Positions 32,668-43,492 of a stretch of DNA of 64,000 nt are shown piece by piece (within the stretch, counting starts at the first letter, position 1; the number at the start of each line of letters is the position of its first letter). Location: assembly GCA_030142905.1 (NCBI GenBank), contig JASJOG010000272.1, positions 214,001-278,000 on the forward strand, in the 5' to 3' direction. The position numbers were made by a program, and so were the translations under genes. The notes below the pieces were generated by a model. That model was not told the DNA's origin and made no database searches. It was given only the letters and a program-made list of their open reading frames with translations. The DNA is from Heliopora coerulea. Lineage: Eukaryota; Cnidaria; Anthozoa; Scleralcyonacea; Helioporidae.

Positions 32668-35600
32668 ATGCCTGTAAAAGGAGGCAAGTATTGCGTCGCT
32701 GGTTTTGCTAACGCAAAATCTTGCAAAAATTCAAGTCGTTCGACGGGCATTTCGATGCATTTGTTTCCTCGTGATGCTAAACAACGTGCGGCGTGGACGA
32801 AATTTGTGAGAAAGCATAGACCAGGTTGGAATCCAACAAGTTCTTCTGCACTATGTTCAGCGCATTTTCATGGACATGATTATAATCAACGACTGGATAT
32901 TGAAGTACCCACTGCGTCTGATCGCTCGCCAAATAGTATATCTTGCAAGAGGTATCTAAAGCCTGGAACAGTACCAACAGTCGACAATTATGATATTGCT
33001 GCGGTATCTTTTCCGAAAACAACCCAGACAACTGCTGCTATTAACTCTGACACTCCTCAAATTCCTGCTTGCAAAGTAAAACGTGCAAAGCGACAGCTTC
33101 TTCGAGAATTATCTCAATCTAGTGCTAAGCAACCAAAGATTCAAGACGAAGAATCGGCGGACCAAGTCGATGAAATGGAAATGGACTCCTCCATAGAGCA
33201 AAGTGCAACTGTTCACCTTTCTCGCAACAACCAACACAAACCTGTTGAACCTGGAGAGTCAGAGGCACTGTTAAAGTGTAAAAAAAAGCTGAAAACTATT
33301 CAACAAAGGTGCTCAAACTACAGAAGGACTATCAGGTGCCTGCGGCTACAGGTACAAGCAAAGTCATCCTCTTCACATACTCCCATGGTTGATACTCTCC
33401 ATCAAGAGAATCAAGTGGAGGATGTTGTAAATGAATTTGATGGCAATCTTGAAGTTGATCAGAACGAGCTTGATGACTTCCTGGCAGAAGCAGATGACAT
33501 GAGCCAATTAACAACTGATCCTGACTGGGAAACTGAATATCAGTCTGGTGCACATGATGAAGAGGATACTGATGGAGAAGATACTGTAAGGTAAAATATA
33601 CATACCATTGCATTAATTTATTTTATTTTATTTGTCATTCCTATTGGTCTAATGTATTGTCTTTTATAGGATTAATTCAAGTGCTTTGCCTCAAGATGAG
33701 CCAAAATTTATTGTTTTCCTTTCTTGTTTGGTCTCAATATTTTCAATGTTTTGCTTCAATTGCAAATTGGAGAAACCTGAGATTCTAGTATCAAAATCTG
33801 GCACAATGGTCAATATAGAGCAACATTGCAAAAAATGCAAGCTAGCTGGGGTGCAGCCTTATAAATGGCATAGCCAGCCTTTTGTGTTTGGTCGATTTGC
33901 TGCTGGTAATTTGCTATTGAGCTTTGCTATTCTTTGTGCTGGTGCAAGTATTAGCAAAATAATGCTCATGTTCTCCCATTTGGGCTTATGCGTGTACTCA
34001 GTGCATTCATTCTATGCACATCAAAGATGGTTGCTGTTCCCTACTATCATTGGGTTTTGGGAATCAACACGATTGGGACTGATTGAAAAAGCTTGCTTGG
34101 CAAAGGAAAGTGTTTGGGCTGGTGATGGTCGATTCGACTCAATGGGTCATTCAGCCAAGTATGGTGTATACACCATGATGAATGCTTCACTGGGTAAACT
34201 TGTGCACTTTGAATTGCTACAGGTAATCAGCATTATCTTCATGTTACATCAACTTTCTTACCGGATCAACCCATTGATAGTCAATGTGTCTGTTTTTAAT
34301 GGTTTCCCTTTTTTTAATTTTCTGGGGTCTTAAGCACCTGCTAATTTATGGTATTTTCAGGCTAATGAAACTGGTTCAAGTCAGGCCATGGAACTTGAAG
34401 GGGCAAAACGTTCGTTCAAGTTTCTAACCGATTCAGGAGTGAAAGTGCAAACCTTTATATCTGACAGGCACAGAGGAATAGCAAAGTGGTTAAAAACAGA
34501 ATACCCATTTGTACATCACTTCTATGACATTTGGCATGTTGCAAAAAGCATCACAAAAAAGTTAGCTAAGTTGGCTAAGGAGAAAGGATGTGAAGCTGTA
34601 CAGCACTGGATAAAGCCTATCAAAAACCATTTATATTGGTGTGCTTGTTCTACTAAGTCTGGCTATGAACAGCTTATCTTGGCAAAATGGAAGTCGTATG
34701 CAAGACACATTGCAAATCTCCATACAAATCATCCAGATCCATTGTTTGAAAAATGTGTTCATGAAAAACTTCCTAGCAGAAAATGGATAAGAATGGGTGA
34801 GTATACTATAAGAGAAGTGAACAATCTCAAAAGGGGAGGAGTTGTTGGTAAACATATTGTTGTTTGTTAAACATATTTTTGTTTCATATCACAAGCCTAT
34901 TTCTAGTTATGCAAATTATTTTAGGCACTGAAGTTTATGATAAAGTTGTTGGCATTTGTGGAAAGTCCCAAGTACTGAATGATGTGAAAAAGCTTTCATC
35001 AGAAGTTCGAACCAGCCACCTGGAAGCATTTCATTCCACACTTAACCAGTTTCATCCAAAGATGACAGCATATTCTTACACAGGGACATATTGCAGGTAT
35101 AACTCCTTTAGTATTTGTTTAAAGTATTTTTCTTGGAACAAATTTTGTATGTTTCTAGGCATATATTGGCAATTGCTCACTTCAATGAGAACATCAAAAG
35201 AGAAGCAAAAAAAACAAAAGATGGCAAAATTTATTACAGCATACATTATCCAAAATACAAAAATGGTGAAGAATTAGTCCGAACAGTTCCAGTTCCTCCC
35301 ACCTACAAATATGTAGATGATATAAGAAATTGTCTGTTCAAAAGCACGAAGGCATCTATGAAACTCAAAATACTTGAGTTTTTAAAACATGTCCCTGCTC
35401 CACTTAGCTCACAATTTAGTGATAAGGTGGACCGCCTTACTGCCATTGCCAATCACGCAAGAAGAAATGAAATGACTGTCCAGCTATACCCCAGTTGTAA
35501 GTACAATTTCTCAAGTCTAATACACAGAAATTATATTTTGTAACAAAACATAATTTCTATACATTAAACAATAAAGCATAGTGTGTTACTGGCTGAATTT

Positions 35601-35742
35601 TAATTTATCATATATTCTAGTAAACGAGCAAGATGAGCTTCAAGCTGTAGTCACTCGGCCAGAGCCTACAAATGCACAGAGGACACGGCACTGTACCAAG
35701 TGCAATCAACCCATGAAAGGTCACAAGCGTGGACAATGCTAA
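32668..35742 (+). CDS. Kolobok transposase with N-terminal THAP domain, six exons
   Basis: Exons 32668-33590, 33670-34222, 34361-34796, 34925-35096, 35159-35496 and 35621-35742 join in phase to an 847-aa open frame. Residues ~8-60 form a C2CH THAP zinc finger (YCVAGFANAKSC; AWTKFVRKHRPGW; SALCSAHFHG). A region of acidic residues and a C-x2-C pair (CKKCK) follow. The catalytic core shows WAGDGRFDSMGHSAKYG, TFISDRHRGIAKW and HHFYDIWHVAKSITKKL, with acidic residues fitting an RNase H-like transposase. The tail HCTKCNQPMKGHKRGQC looks zinc-binding. The THAP domain should bind the element termini. No stop or frameshift was found. Exact catalytic residues are inferred, not proven. Confidence 0.88.
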
Positions 35743-35840
35743 CCATACAGTGCATTTGTAAATATTGTAAATACTGGTGGTGTGTAACAAAAAAAGTTGG
35801 CGTAAATTGCCTCTGGTCTCATTGTTATTGTTGTCTACGT

Positions 35841-36521
35841 TTAGGCTCTCTCGTCTGTCGACATGTAACCAGTATGTTCTGTGTCTTTCTGCTTAGGGAA
35901 CCTAGTTCGAATTGCTGTGTACGCACATGCAGGAAGCGGTCTTGAGTTGTCAAATCCCATGAATCCAAACACCATAGATATAAACAATCTGTAAGCGATT
36001 GCTCGTAGAAAGACATTTTCGTCGCTGCCAAGTTGCCTGTACTTCCTTCCTTGCCTTGTTTTCAAACCATTTGCTGCAACTCGCAGGACTCGAGGATGTA
36101 GTACAACAGCTGTGAAATCAGGATGTTCTGTAACGCATTTAACAGGCTCTTCCAGTATTATTTCGGAGTTAAAAACATTTGCATCGCTTATCTCGTGGCA
36201 GCACCTGTATTCTCTTGAACAACATAACAAACGAGTTTCGCAATGGCCACAAAAACACCAATCCTTGACCGCTTGTATTCCTTCGTATCGGTCTTCGATA
36301 TCATTCAGTAAAAGTCCGTCGATATCAACCTCTTCTTGATCATCATTTTCGTCAGAACTTTGTGCTAAGGGTTCATGAGCATAAGGCTGGTATGCACCGA
36401 CTAATGCGTCTTCACTAAACACTTCACCGTTTCCTTCGTCTGAATCATGGAACGTGCTCAAAGAGGAAGATGACAAATTTTCATTTTCCAAATCAGAATT
36501 TTCCATATATTCGCTTGACAT
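35841..36521 (-). CDS. P2X7 cytoplasmic (ballast) domain-like protein encoded in the Kolobok element
   Basis: A single open frame of 226 aa. The first ~75 residues are acidic and serine-rich. The rest matches the layout of the P2X purinoceptor 7 intracellular domain: WCFCGHCETRLLCCSREYRC, a Cys-rich zinc-binding part, then VKCVTEHPDFTAVVLHPRVL and a C-terminal RKYRQLGSDE...YRLFISMVFGFMG ending in AIRTRFP. No channel transmembrane segments are present, so it is not a receptor. It converges on the transposase (stop codons ~98 bp apart) and starts beside the right terminal repeat, which may supply its promoter. Its role in transposition is unknown. Confidence 0.8.
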   Translation of the reverse strand: MSSEYMENSDLENENLSSSSLSTFHDSDEGNGEVFSEDALVGAYQPYAHEPLAQSSDENDDQEEVDIDGLLLNDIEDRYEGIQAVKDWCFCGHCETRLLCCSREYRCCHEISDANVFNSEIILEEPVKCVTEHPDFTAVVLHPRVLRVAANGLKTRQGRKYRQLGSDENVFLRAIAYRLFISMVFGFMGFDNSRPLPACAYTAIRTRFPKQKDTEHTGYMSTDERA

Positions 36522-36693
36522 TTTTTTGACAACTCAGAAAAACCCCAAAAAACTAAAATTAGCGCACAACTTGTTAATCGATGTTAATCAAATAAGTCAA
36601 GCATGTGTTATGGAGTACAACTTTCTACGTCATCACTTTGACCCAGACTCTTTTTACAAGTTGGGCGCAAACATGGTAAGAAGCAACATTTGG

Positions 36694-36817
36694 CAGCAAA
36701 ATTGAACACTTTAACAAAGTTAAATTAAAAAACTAAGTTGTTCATTGAAAAGAGCGCGTTTTGATGTTCTAGAAAGGATGGAAAAGTTAAAAACAAAATT
36801 TACGCTTCATATGCCCT
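36694..36817 (-). repeat. Kolobok right terminal inverted repeat
   Basis: Complement of 32340-32463 with roughly ten differences and one single-base length change. It lies ~170 bp upstream of the reverse-strand ORF start. Confidence 0.88.
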
Positions 36818-36821
36818 TTAA

Positions 36822-39120
36822 CGACAAAACACAACGTATCTAGAGCGGCAGCTTGAAATTAAGAGTAATTTATGACGATCTAAACTGGTCTATTTTATTA
36901 AAGTAGAAAGTTTTCGACCGTGAACTTCTCATTGTTTTCCCAAGAATTCGACCTCATGACAGCAATACAGCAAAATGCGTGTTTGCCAAATGAGTACTAC
37001 ACATAGATATGAACGGAATTGAAACAGTACACATGGTCACAAGTAAGCGCGAAGTTGTAGCAAGTATTTCTCTCTCACTTAAAATGAGATAAACTCGAAC
37101 GCTGTTCCTGGTTGACTCGATTGCTCAGCTGGTTGAGCAGCGGTCCGGCTGCCCGAAGGTTCAAGTTTGAATCGTGTTTCGAGCTAACAGATTTTTCCGT
37201 GAATTTCTGTGCAATGCGATAACAACGAAATGTTCTCGTCTCAATCATACGAAGGTTATTTATTTTTGTACATAAATTAAGAATTTTTCACAGTGGTAAC
37301 TTCATCGTATACTTACTATATTCATCCATTTCCTGTAGTCGAATGATGCAAGAAATTATGCTGGTGAGAGCAGAGTGTTTGCTATTTCCTTTTTGAAATT
37401 CGAAGGAGGAAGTTCAAGCGTTGAGAAGACTGAAAGACTGGAGCGAGAAAGCCAAAAGTGAATCACTCACTGAATTTTGTTTACGTTTGTTGCCACCCAG
37501 TTTATGTCTTGAGGTTATTTACTTGGCCGTTCATGTTTGTCTTACTTCAATTCACCCACCATAGGGTTAAGGTACCCAGCCAGATGAATTGGAAGGTAGC
37601 AAATGTTAACAAAACTCAGACGAATTCCTCTATTCCTGGTACAGTTGTCCTTCATTTGGAAGATGCAATGTAGTACATAAGCCAGATGCACTGACGTTAT
37701 CTGAGTGCATCGTAAATTCCTCTTAAAATCGCGAATAGTCTCCTCACACAAGGAAATGATAATTTCTAATACGGTAATATCAACAATTTTCTCCAGACAT
37801 AAGACATTATCGCAATAAGAAACAGACACATTGACGTTTGTGAGCGTCAAGAATGAACCGAGGGCTGAAAACCGTATAGTTTATGGATTTATCTACAACT
37901 TAAGTATTGTCTCTCTCCGTTGTTTCTTCGCTATTTAAAAGCCCCAAAATTGTGTATAATTAAACCTTAACCCTAATCAAACCTCTGGGTTTATACACAT
38001 TTACCAAGGAGTACAAAGAAACAATCAAACGTGCCAGGTAATAGGGGTCGTTTTTAGGCTGTAATGCATTATGTTTGTGATGAATGGTTGATATCATGGT
38101 ATCACTGTAATCTCCAGGTAAACTGTTGAATGATATATAATTTTTGTGAGTTTACTTACATTAGTTGCATTTATATGGCTGAGGTGCGAAACTGCATTAG
38201 CGCCGTCCAGATCATCGCTTACATTCATTGAGGTTTCTTAACAAATGCAAGCGAAACATTTAATTCCCAATCTGATGTATTTAATTTTAAGATTTACTAG
38301 CAGCTGGTAAAGTATCGTTTACGCGTTTTCTAGATAACTTCTGAAACGATATCCTTTACATGTTTACTGGTGAAGAAAGTTTGACAGTTTAAAGTTTTCT
38401 GAGCTGCAAAAATTTGATGAGAAAGCTAAAATATCTTGCTTAAATGGGCATTGTCTTCCTTGGAAGATGCTTTCTGTAGAATCAACACTATCAACACTGC
38501 ATAAAGGGCAAAATGATGATGACATATATGGGAAGATGTACAATATTCAAGCTAAGATTGGTTGAAAATCCGCAATTGAAGAGGTTAGTGAAGTATGTTA
38601 CAAGTTGTGATTTTTCTTTGTGTTCTCATGAATTATAAATGTTTTTAGAAAATACTTTTATAAAGTTAGTCAATTCTTTAAAGGCAATATGCACCTAGAT
38701 GTTATGAATGTACTGATGAATGTGATGATACTTGAGATACCAAAGCTGCATGTAGCAGGTCCATCACTGAGAGAGTTGTAATGATAATATTACTTATATT
38801 TGTAACAGATTCATTGAAATGCAAATCTAGAGCCTCTGACTGGGAATCAAACCTACAACCCTGTGAATCTAGTGCTGCATTGCCAAGAGATCAGAATGGT
38901 TAGAAGTTCTGTATTGATGGAGATCTGTGTGTGTATTTAAAGATTCTATTGCTGCGAAGAACATGGAGGAATGACATCATTGAAAGCAAACAAATACTTA
39001 TTTCTGGGCTCTTATATTCATCACAAGACCATGCTTCCTGCCTGGTGAATCTATTGCAAACATTAATTTTTGGAATAATAGTAGTTGCTTATAAGTGAAA
39101 TTAATATTTTACAATTGCCA
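36822..39120. other. intergenic region, mostly featureless
   Basis: No exon was recognised. Near 37118-37190 a tRNA-like piece is present (TTGCTCAGCTGGTTGAGCAG, then GGTTCAAGTTTGAATC), an A/B-box pair of a different SINE type. Near 38825-38900 a decayed SINE lies in reverse (GGGAATCAAACCTACAACC). The remainder shows only short ORFs. Confidence 0.45.
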
Positions 39121-39439
39121 ACAGAACTGAACAGAACAGAACAGAACTTCTTTTTTTATTTAACACTCACACAATAGTTATTATAGCATTAGTGAGGTGA
39201 AAAACTAAACAGAACCTAAGTGAAAGGTTCCTAAAATAACCACAAGGTTAATCAAGTCAGGCAACCCTTATCAACAGATATATTCTTGCAATGTAATTTA
39301 TTTGTTTTTTTAGCTAGATGAGCTGGTTGAAGATGTGAAACACAAAGATAAATATTATAAAATCTGGATTGAATCCAAATGTGGATACACAAACATATAT
39401 ATGAAATATAAGTACCAGTAAATGTGTACATCAATAGTA

Positions 39440-39705
39440 CTTTAAAAGGAAACCACAGGTCAATTTTTTTTGAACATAGATAGCCAACATGATTTATACT
39501 CATGTGGAACTGAATTCCACGTTTTAGTGCCAAAAAAGCTAATGTTAAATTTCCCATAATTTGTCCTAACATTAGTAATACAGTTGGACTGATCATCAAC
39601 CAACCAAGTACTTTATCTATGTTTTTCTGAAACAGGGATGAAAAAGTCATCAAATGCCTGTGGCATGGTTTGATCATAAAACTTATACAAAAAAATGGGG
39701 CAATG
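39440..39705 (-). pseudogene. LINE ORF2 C-terminal fragment
   Basis: One reverse frame reads LYKFYDQTMPQAFDDFFIPV, an in-frame stop, then STWLVDDQSNCITNVRTNYG and FNISFFGTKTWNSVPHEYKS. This is the RTN-x-G...G-x2-WN-x-(L/V)P tail seen in non-LTR retrotransposons, a different subfamily from the copy at 18944-19261. The stop shows it is dead. Confidence 0.65.
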
Positions 39706-39789
39706 GACCCATTTGGAGCTTGGCCAAAAGTACTATGCATAAGAATATCTGAAGAGCAAACAACAAAAAGAAAATTGCTTGAGTGTCAC

Positions 39790-39850
39790 TGTGAAGAGTA
39801 TCTCTCTGAGTATCTCTCTCTTGAGTATCTCTCTGAGTGTCTCAGAAAAC
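39790..39850 (+). repeat. short tandem repeat GAGTATCTCTCT
   Basis: About four copies of GAGTATCTCTCT with spacing changes. It is immediately followed by the block with CRE-like sites. Confidence 0.7.
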
Positions 39851-39896
39851 ACTTGGCTACGTTTTGTGTTTTCACTAGGCATTTTTCTAGTTGAAA

Positions 39897-40036
39897 TGAC
39901 GTCATTCACGTTTCTATCTCAGTATAGAGACATGAAAGCTATTTTCTAGTTGTTTTACAAAATAATCAAGGTTTTCACGAGTTTTCGTGACGTCATTCAT
40001 GTCTCTGTACTCTAATGCAAAATGAAAATGACGTCA
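39897..40036. promoter_or_regulatory. three perfect CRE palindromes (TGACGTCA)
   Basis: TGACGTCA occurs at 39897, 39988 and 40029, each followed by TTCACG, TTCATG or TTCGTG and then a T-rich TCTCT motif. These are consensus CREB/ATF sites, but the shared flanks show they belong to a repeated sequence. Regulation of a gene is not established. Confidence 0.4.
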
Positions 40037-40495
40037 TTCGTGTCTCTATACTCTGAGACAAAATAAGGCTCGTCCAATCAGAGCGTGCGTAGGACGCGTG
40101 TTATTTTATAAGATCTATCACAATGTCATTTTCTTTCTTTTGGAAACCCTGCTGTTCTCCATCCTCTCCAGTTTTTCATTGCTAAAAGTTATTTTTGGCA
40201 ACTTCCAAAGGTCCTGTTTACATTAAAATTCATTTAAAGTGTTCAGACAACGAGACAGGCAAGCATATTATATTCAGACTTAAATTTACAAACTGCTTCG
40301 ACATTACAAATATACTAATGAACAAAAGAGGAGTTGTAATTGTTGGTAATTTTCCCAATTTGGTCCACTGAATTTGGGCTTTAAGTTTGACCTACCATAC
40401 CACAAACTGTAGAGATTGTGCTGTTGTGTAAAGCATCTGGACAAAGATACCAGTTTGCATGATGATCAAATATGTTACATCATCGGTGTAGGAAG

Positions 40496-40546
40496 CAGGG
40501 GGACTGCAGGGGGACTGCAGGGGGACTGCAGGGGGACTGCAGGGGG
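40496..40546 (+). repeat. 11-bp tandem repeat CAGGGGGACTG
   Basis: About 4.5 perfect copies. It sits at the edge of the possible hAT-like element. Confidence 0.9.
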
Positions 40547-41364
40547 CTTTAGCCCTTCATGCATTTAAACGGGGGGCTGAGCCCTCCCCAAATGGGCCAA
40601 GCGTTACGAAAGTAGCTTCTTATCTTCACTGGTTTGGAAGCAGCTCGTGCAAAGTTCAGCCATGTTTATGGACTCACACTCGACCTACGTCTACTAGATT
40701 TTGAAGATTTCACCAACGGACTGGTTATCAGTGTAGCTAGACCGCTTTAGAGGAGCACGGATTTGACCAAGAAAGTTTCCAGCTGCTGTTGGAAATCGCA
40801 AAACTTTTAATCAATGTATGCAATGGAAATACAACGCAGCCATCTCAGAGGCTACATAAACTGTATCAGTCAGTCATCGAGTTTCAGTACTTTGGAGCAT
40901 GGCATCTCAAAAAAAAACAAAAACAAACTAAAAACAATATTTTTGTATATGAAGAAAATAACATTTTTCAATGGAAAGTGGACTTATCAGTCATGAACAA
41001 ATAACAGTAATTTGAGTGCACAGATGATTTTGGCAGCATTCTAAGTAATAGATACAATATGAACGGCCGATCTGTATGCGATTTACAAGGCGAGCCGTAG
41101 TAAATCGCCTATAAATCGGACGCTCATATTGTATCTGTCTTAAAATACGAATACATTTAAATGGCCATGTTTATCGGTTATTTTGAAGTTTCAGTAAATT
41201 TCAACGCAGAAAATCAGAAGGGAAAAGTTTATAATTCTAATTAGTATTCTCTATCCGTTTTAGAGATTACTAATAAGGAGTCAAAATTTTTTGTGTTTTC
41301 TTCGTGAATTAGCAATGCGTTTTTTAAGAGGCTTTAAAAATCTAGATTATTCTTCCAGGGCCGG

Positions 41365-42730
41365 CAGGGGCGGATCTAGGGGTAGTCAAAGTGGTCAAGC
41401 AACTAAGGTAAAATTTGAGCAGTTAATTATTCAATTTTGAAATTAATTATTCAAATTTGCGTGCAGCGACGAAGCTTTCTGCAAAGTAATATATTGAATC
41501 AAAACAACGGTCTTTCCCTTGAATCTTGACTAACGTGGTGTCGAATTCTAGTCATTTGATTGGTTTACAGTGATTTTGACCACTTTCCGGGGAGTTCTGA
41601 TCGGTCTGGAGCATCAGAGCTCATATACAAACTCTCCAATTGGCCAATTCAAAAAATATCTGAGTTCTCATTGGCTGTATTTTTTTGACCGATCATGACT
41701 TAATTCACACCGTGAGCTGTTCGTCTGCCTGGTCAGCATTACTGCATCAATGCAGTCTTTCTGATCGCAGCTTTGACCGCAAAGGTTTAATTCAAGTAGC
41801 GCAGAAAATTATAAGACGAATATACTGCAATGTCTTGCAGTATTCACGAAACCTTGAAGTTCGCACTGGAGAGAAACGATCTGCCATACATTGAAGAGGT
41901 CCACGCCAATCTATTGAGGCGAATCGACGCTTCGCGGAAGAGCTCTGTAGAAGCGCTACTGAGTGCTATCAACAATACAAGCTTCTGCCTGAGCAGGAAT
42001 TTTGGTGCCGAGTCGTATATCCCCAAATATGTTCGAGACCGAAAGAACAAATCTTGTACGGCCCTAAGGTAAATATATTCTACTTTATCCCTAGTTGACT
42101 TCTATTATCATAGTGGTTTATAACAGAGCGCCCTGTCACGGCCTTATTTACAACCAAACAATGTGTATGCCAACGTCAATTTTGAGACGAAATTTGCATA
42201 ATACTGCGGTCAAACTCAGAGCTTAATATAGTGTATATGAGATTTGCCGCGAACCAAGCAAAATAGCCGTTTGTTTATGCTTTTTTGTGGACTGATATTA
42301 GTTTGTTATTATCTATATCTACCGAATTATAATGTATATGAAACTGTGTCTCGTTGACTCGTAATAATAGACCGTGAACGGCAATGGCACATGGCATGGC
42401 TTGGTGTAATACGATCTCTTCTGTTGATGTTATATAGACAAAATTGTAATTCATGTTTATAATCCACTGACGCTGGCTGTACGGGACAAAAACGTTTCAT
42501 CCTTTATCTTTTAGGCATAAATTGTAATTTGAATATCTGATCATGGCATTTTTGTATATAAAACTACAATAGCTAAGAGTGAGAAGCCAGCACATTACCT
42601 TCTATTTGCCAAATAAAAAAATTAGTGTCGGTATAATAACTAATCACCCCCCCATGAAAATGTCGCCCCCCCCAAATATTCACGAACGAAAATTTTGACT
42701 AACATACGAAAAATCCTGGATCCGCCCCTG
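41365..42730. mobile_element. hAT-type non-autonomous element with 8-bp target duplication (1366 bp)
   Basis: AGGGCCGG is repeated at 41357-41364 and 42731-42738. The ends are CAGGGGCGGATCTAGG and CCTGGATCCGCCCCTG. The interior has no hAT transposase but includes a clean exon-like frame at 41830-42069, possible captured host sequence. Confidence 0.85.
41830..42069 (+). CDS. exon-like frame of unknown origin inside the hAT-type element
   Basis: The frame begins MSCSIHETLKFALERNDLPY and runs 80 codons to a GTAAAT donor-like site after SCTALR. The composition looks like a soluble helical protein and not a transposase. I do not recognise the family. It could be a captured 5' exon of a host gene, or the start of the element's own gene with later exons deleted. 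No downstream exon was identified before the right end. Confidence 0.35.
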
Positions 42731-43492
42731 AGGGCCGGGATGTATATGTATATGCTGAATTCAGCCCCCTCCCACAAACAAATTCGTTCCTACGCCACTG
42801 TGCTATAGTAAGAATAAAAAAGTTCATGAAAAAAAGTTCAATTTTATGGAGGCCTTCAAATATTAGAAGAAATAAATAACTAAACAAAAACCAAAGCATC
42901 GAAAATAGAAGCTAAGTAAATACAAAATAAAATGCATAAAATTTTAACATCTTCTAAGAATTCATATAATTAAAAATCTAGTTGAATAATTTGATTTTAA
43001 AAATGTTAATTTGCATGTGCTTTCTTAAAGTTATTGGCAATTAAAAAAAAAGAACTAAACCAAAAATATCCATCTTGGAACTTGATATTCAAGTAAACTC
43101 AAAAAAAAAAGCCTACAGTAATCAGACTAGTATTTCGACTCCACTGCAGGCTCATTATCAAACCAAATAATTACACTATAATTGTTGCCTACTTATTGTA
43201 ACTTCCAGAACATGTGGTTAGAATCATGTTCCATTTCCTCCGAGATTTCTGAGTACACGTTAACTCGTTCCTGACTGGATCAAAAGCAAGACTGACTTGA
43301 AACCTTCTGCAGCAAATGGGTTAATCAAAGCTTTGTCCGTTTTCATATTATTTTGGGGAAAGAAGATGGTCTTGGAAACTAAAGATCAAGCCCAATTATT
43401 TATGGCTGTCAACCGAGGCAGGAATAAATTATTCCCAGCCCCTAAAAGCCAAGGCCGACTGCCACACTGTTTTAAACTACAATGAATCAACA

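Larger units (their letters stand above)
32340..36817. mobile_element. Kolobok-type DNA transposon, apparently complete (4478 bp)
   Basis: TTAA is duplicated at 32336-32339 and 36818-36821. The ends are AGGGCATATGAAGCG and its exact complement, extending to ~123-bp inverted repeats with weaker similarity beyond (TTGGGCGC near both ends). Inside are a forward six-exon THAP transposase and a reverse-strand P2X7-domain ORF. TTAA duplication plus THAP transposase is the known signature of the Kolobok superfamily. Both frames are open, so this may be a recently active copy. Confidence 0.9.
40483..42803. mobile_element. possible hAT-like element enclosing a younger hAT element
   Basis: The left end near 40483 (CGGTGTAGGAAGCAGGGGG) and right end near 42790 (TTCCTACGCCACTG) are roughly inverted and resemble common hAT ends (CAGTGGCGTAGG). 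No clear 8-bp duplication was found, so the boundaries are tentative. Confidence 0.35.

Noticed and set aside
33686..34333. Separate membrane protein starting at 33686
   Set aside because: It is exon 2 of the Kolobok transposase read through into intron; hydrophobic parts belong to the transposase core.
35841..36521. A P2X receptor channel gene
   Set aside because: Only the cytoplasmic domain is present; there are no transmembrane segments or ectodomain cysteines, and the frame starts and stops within the transposon.
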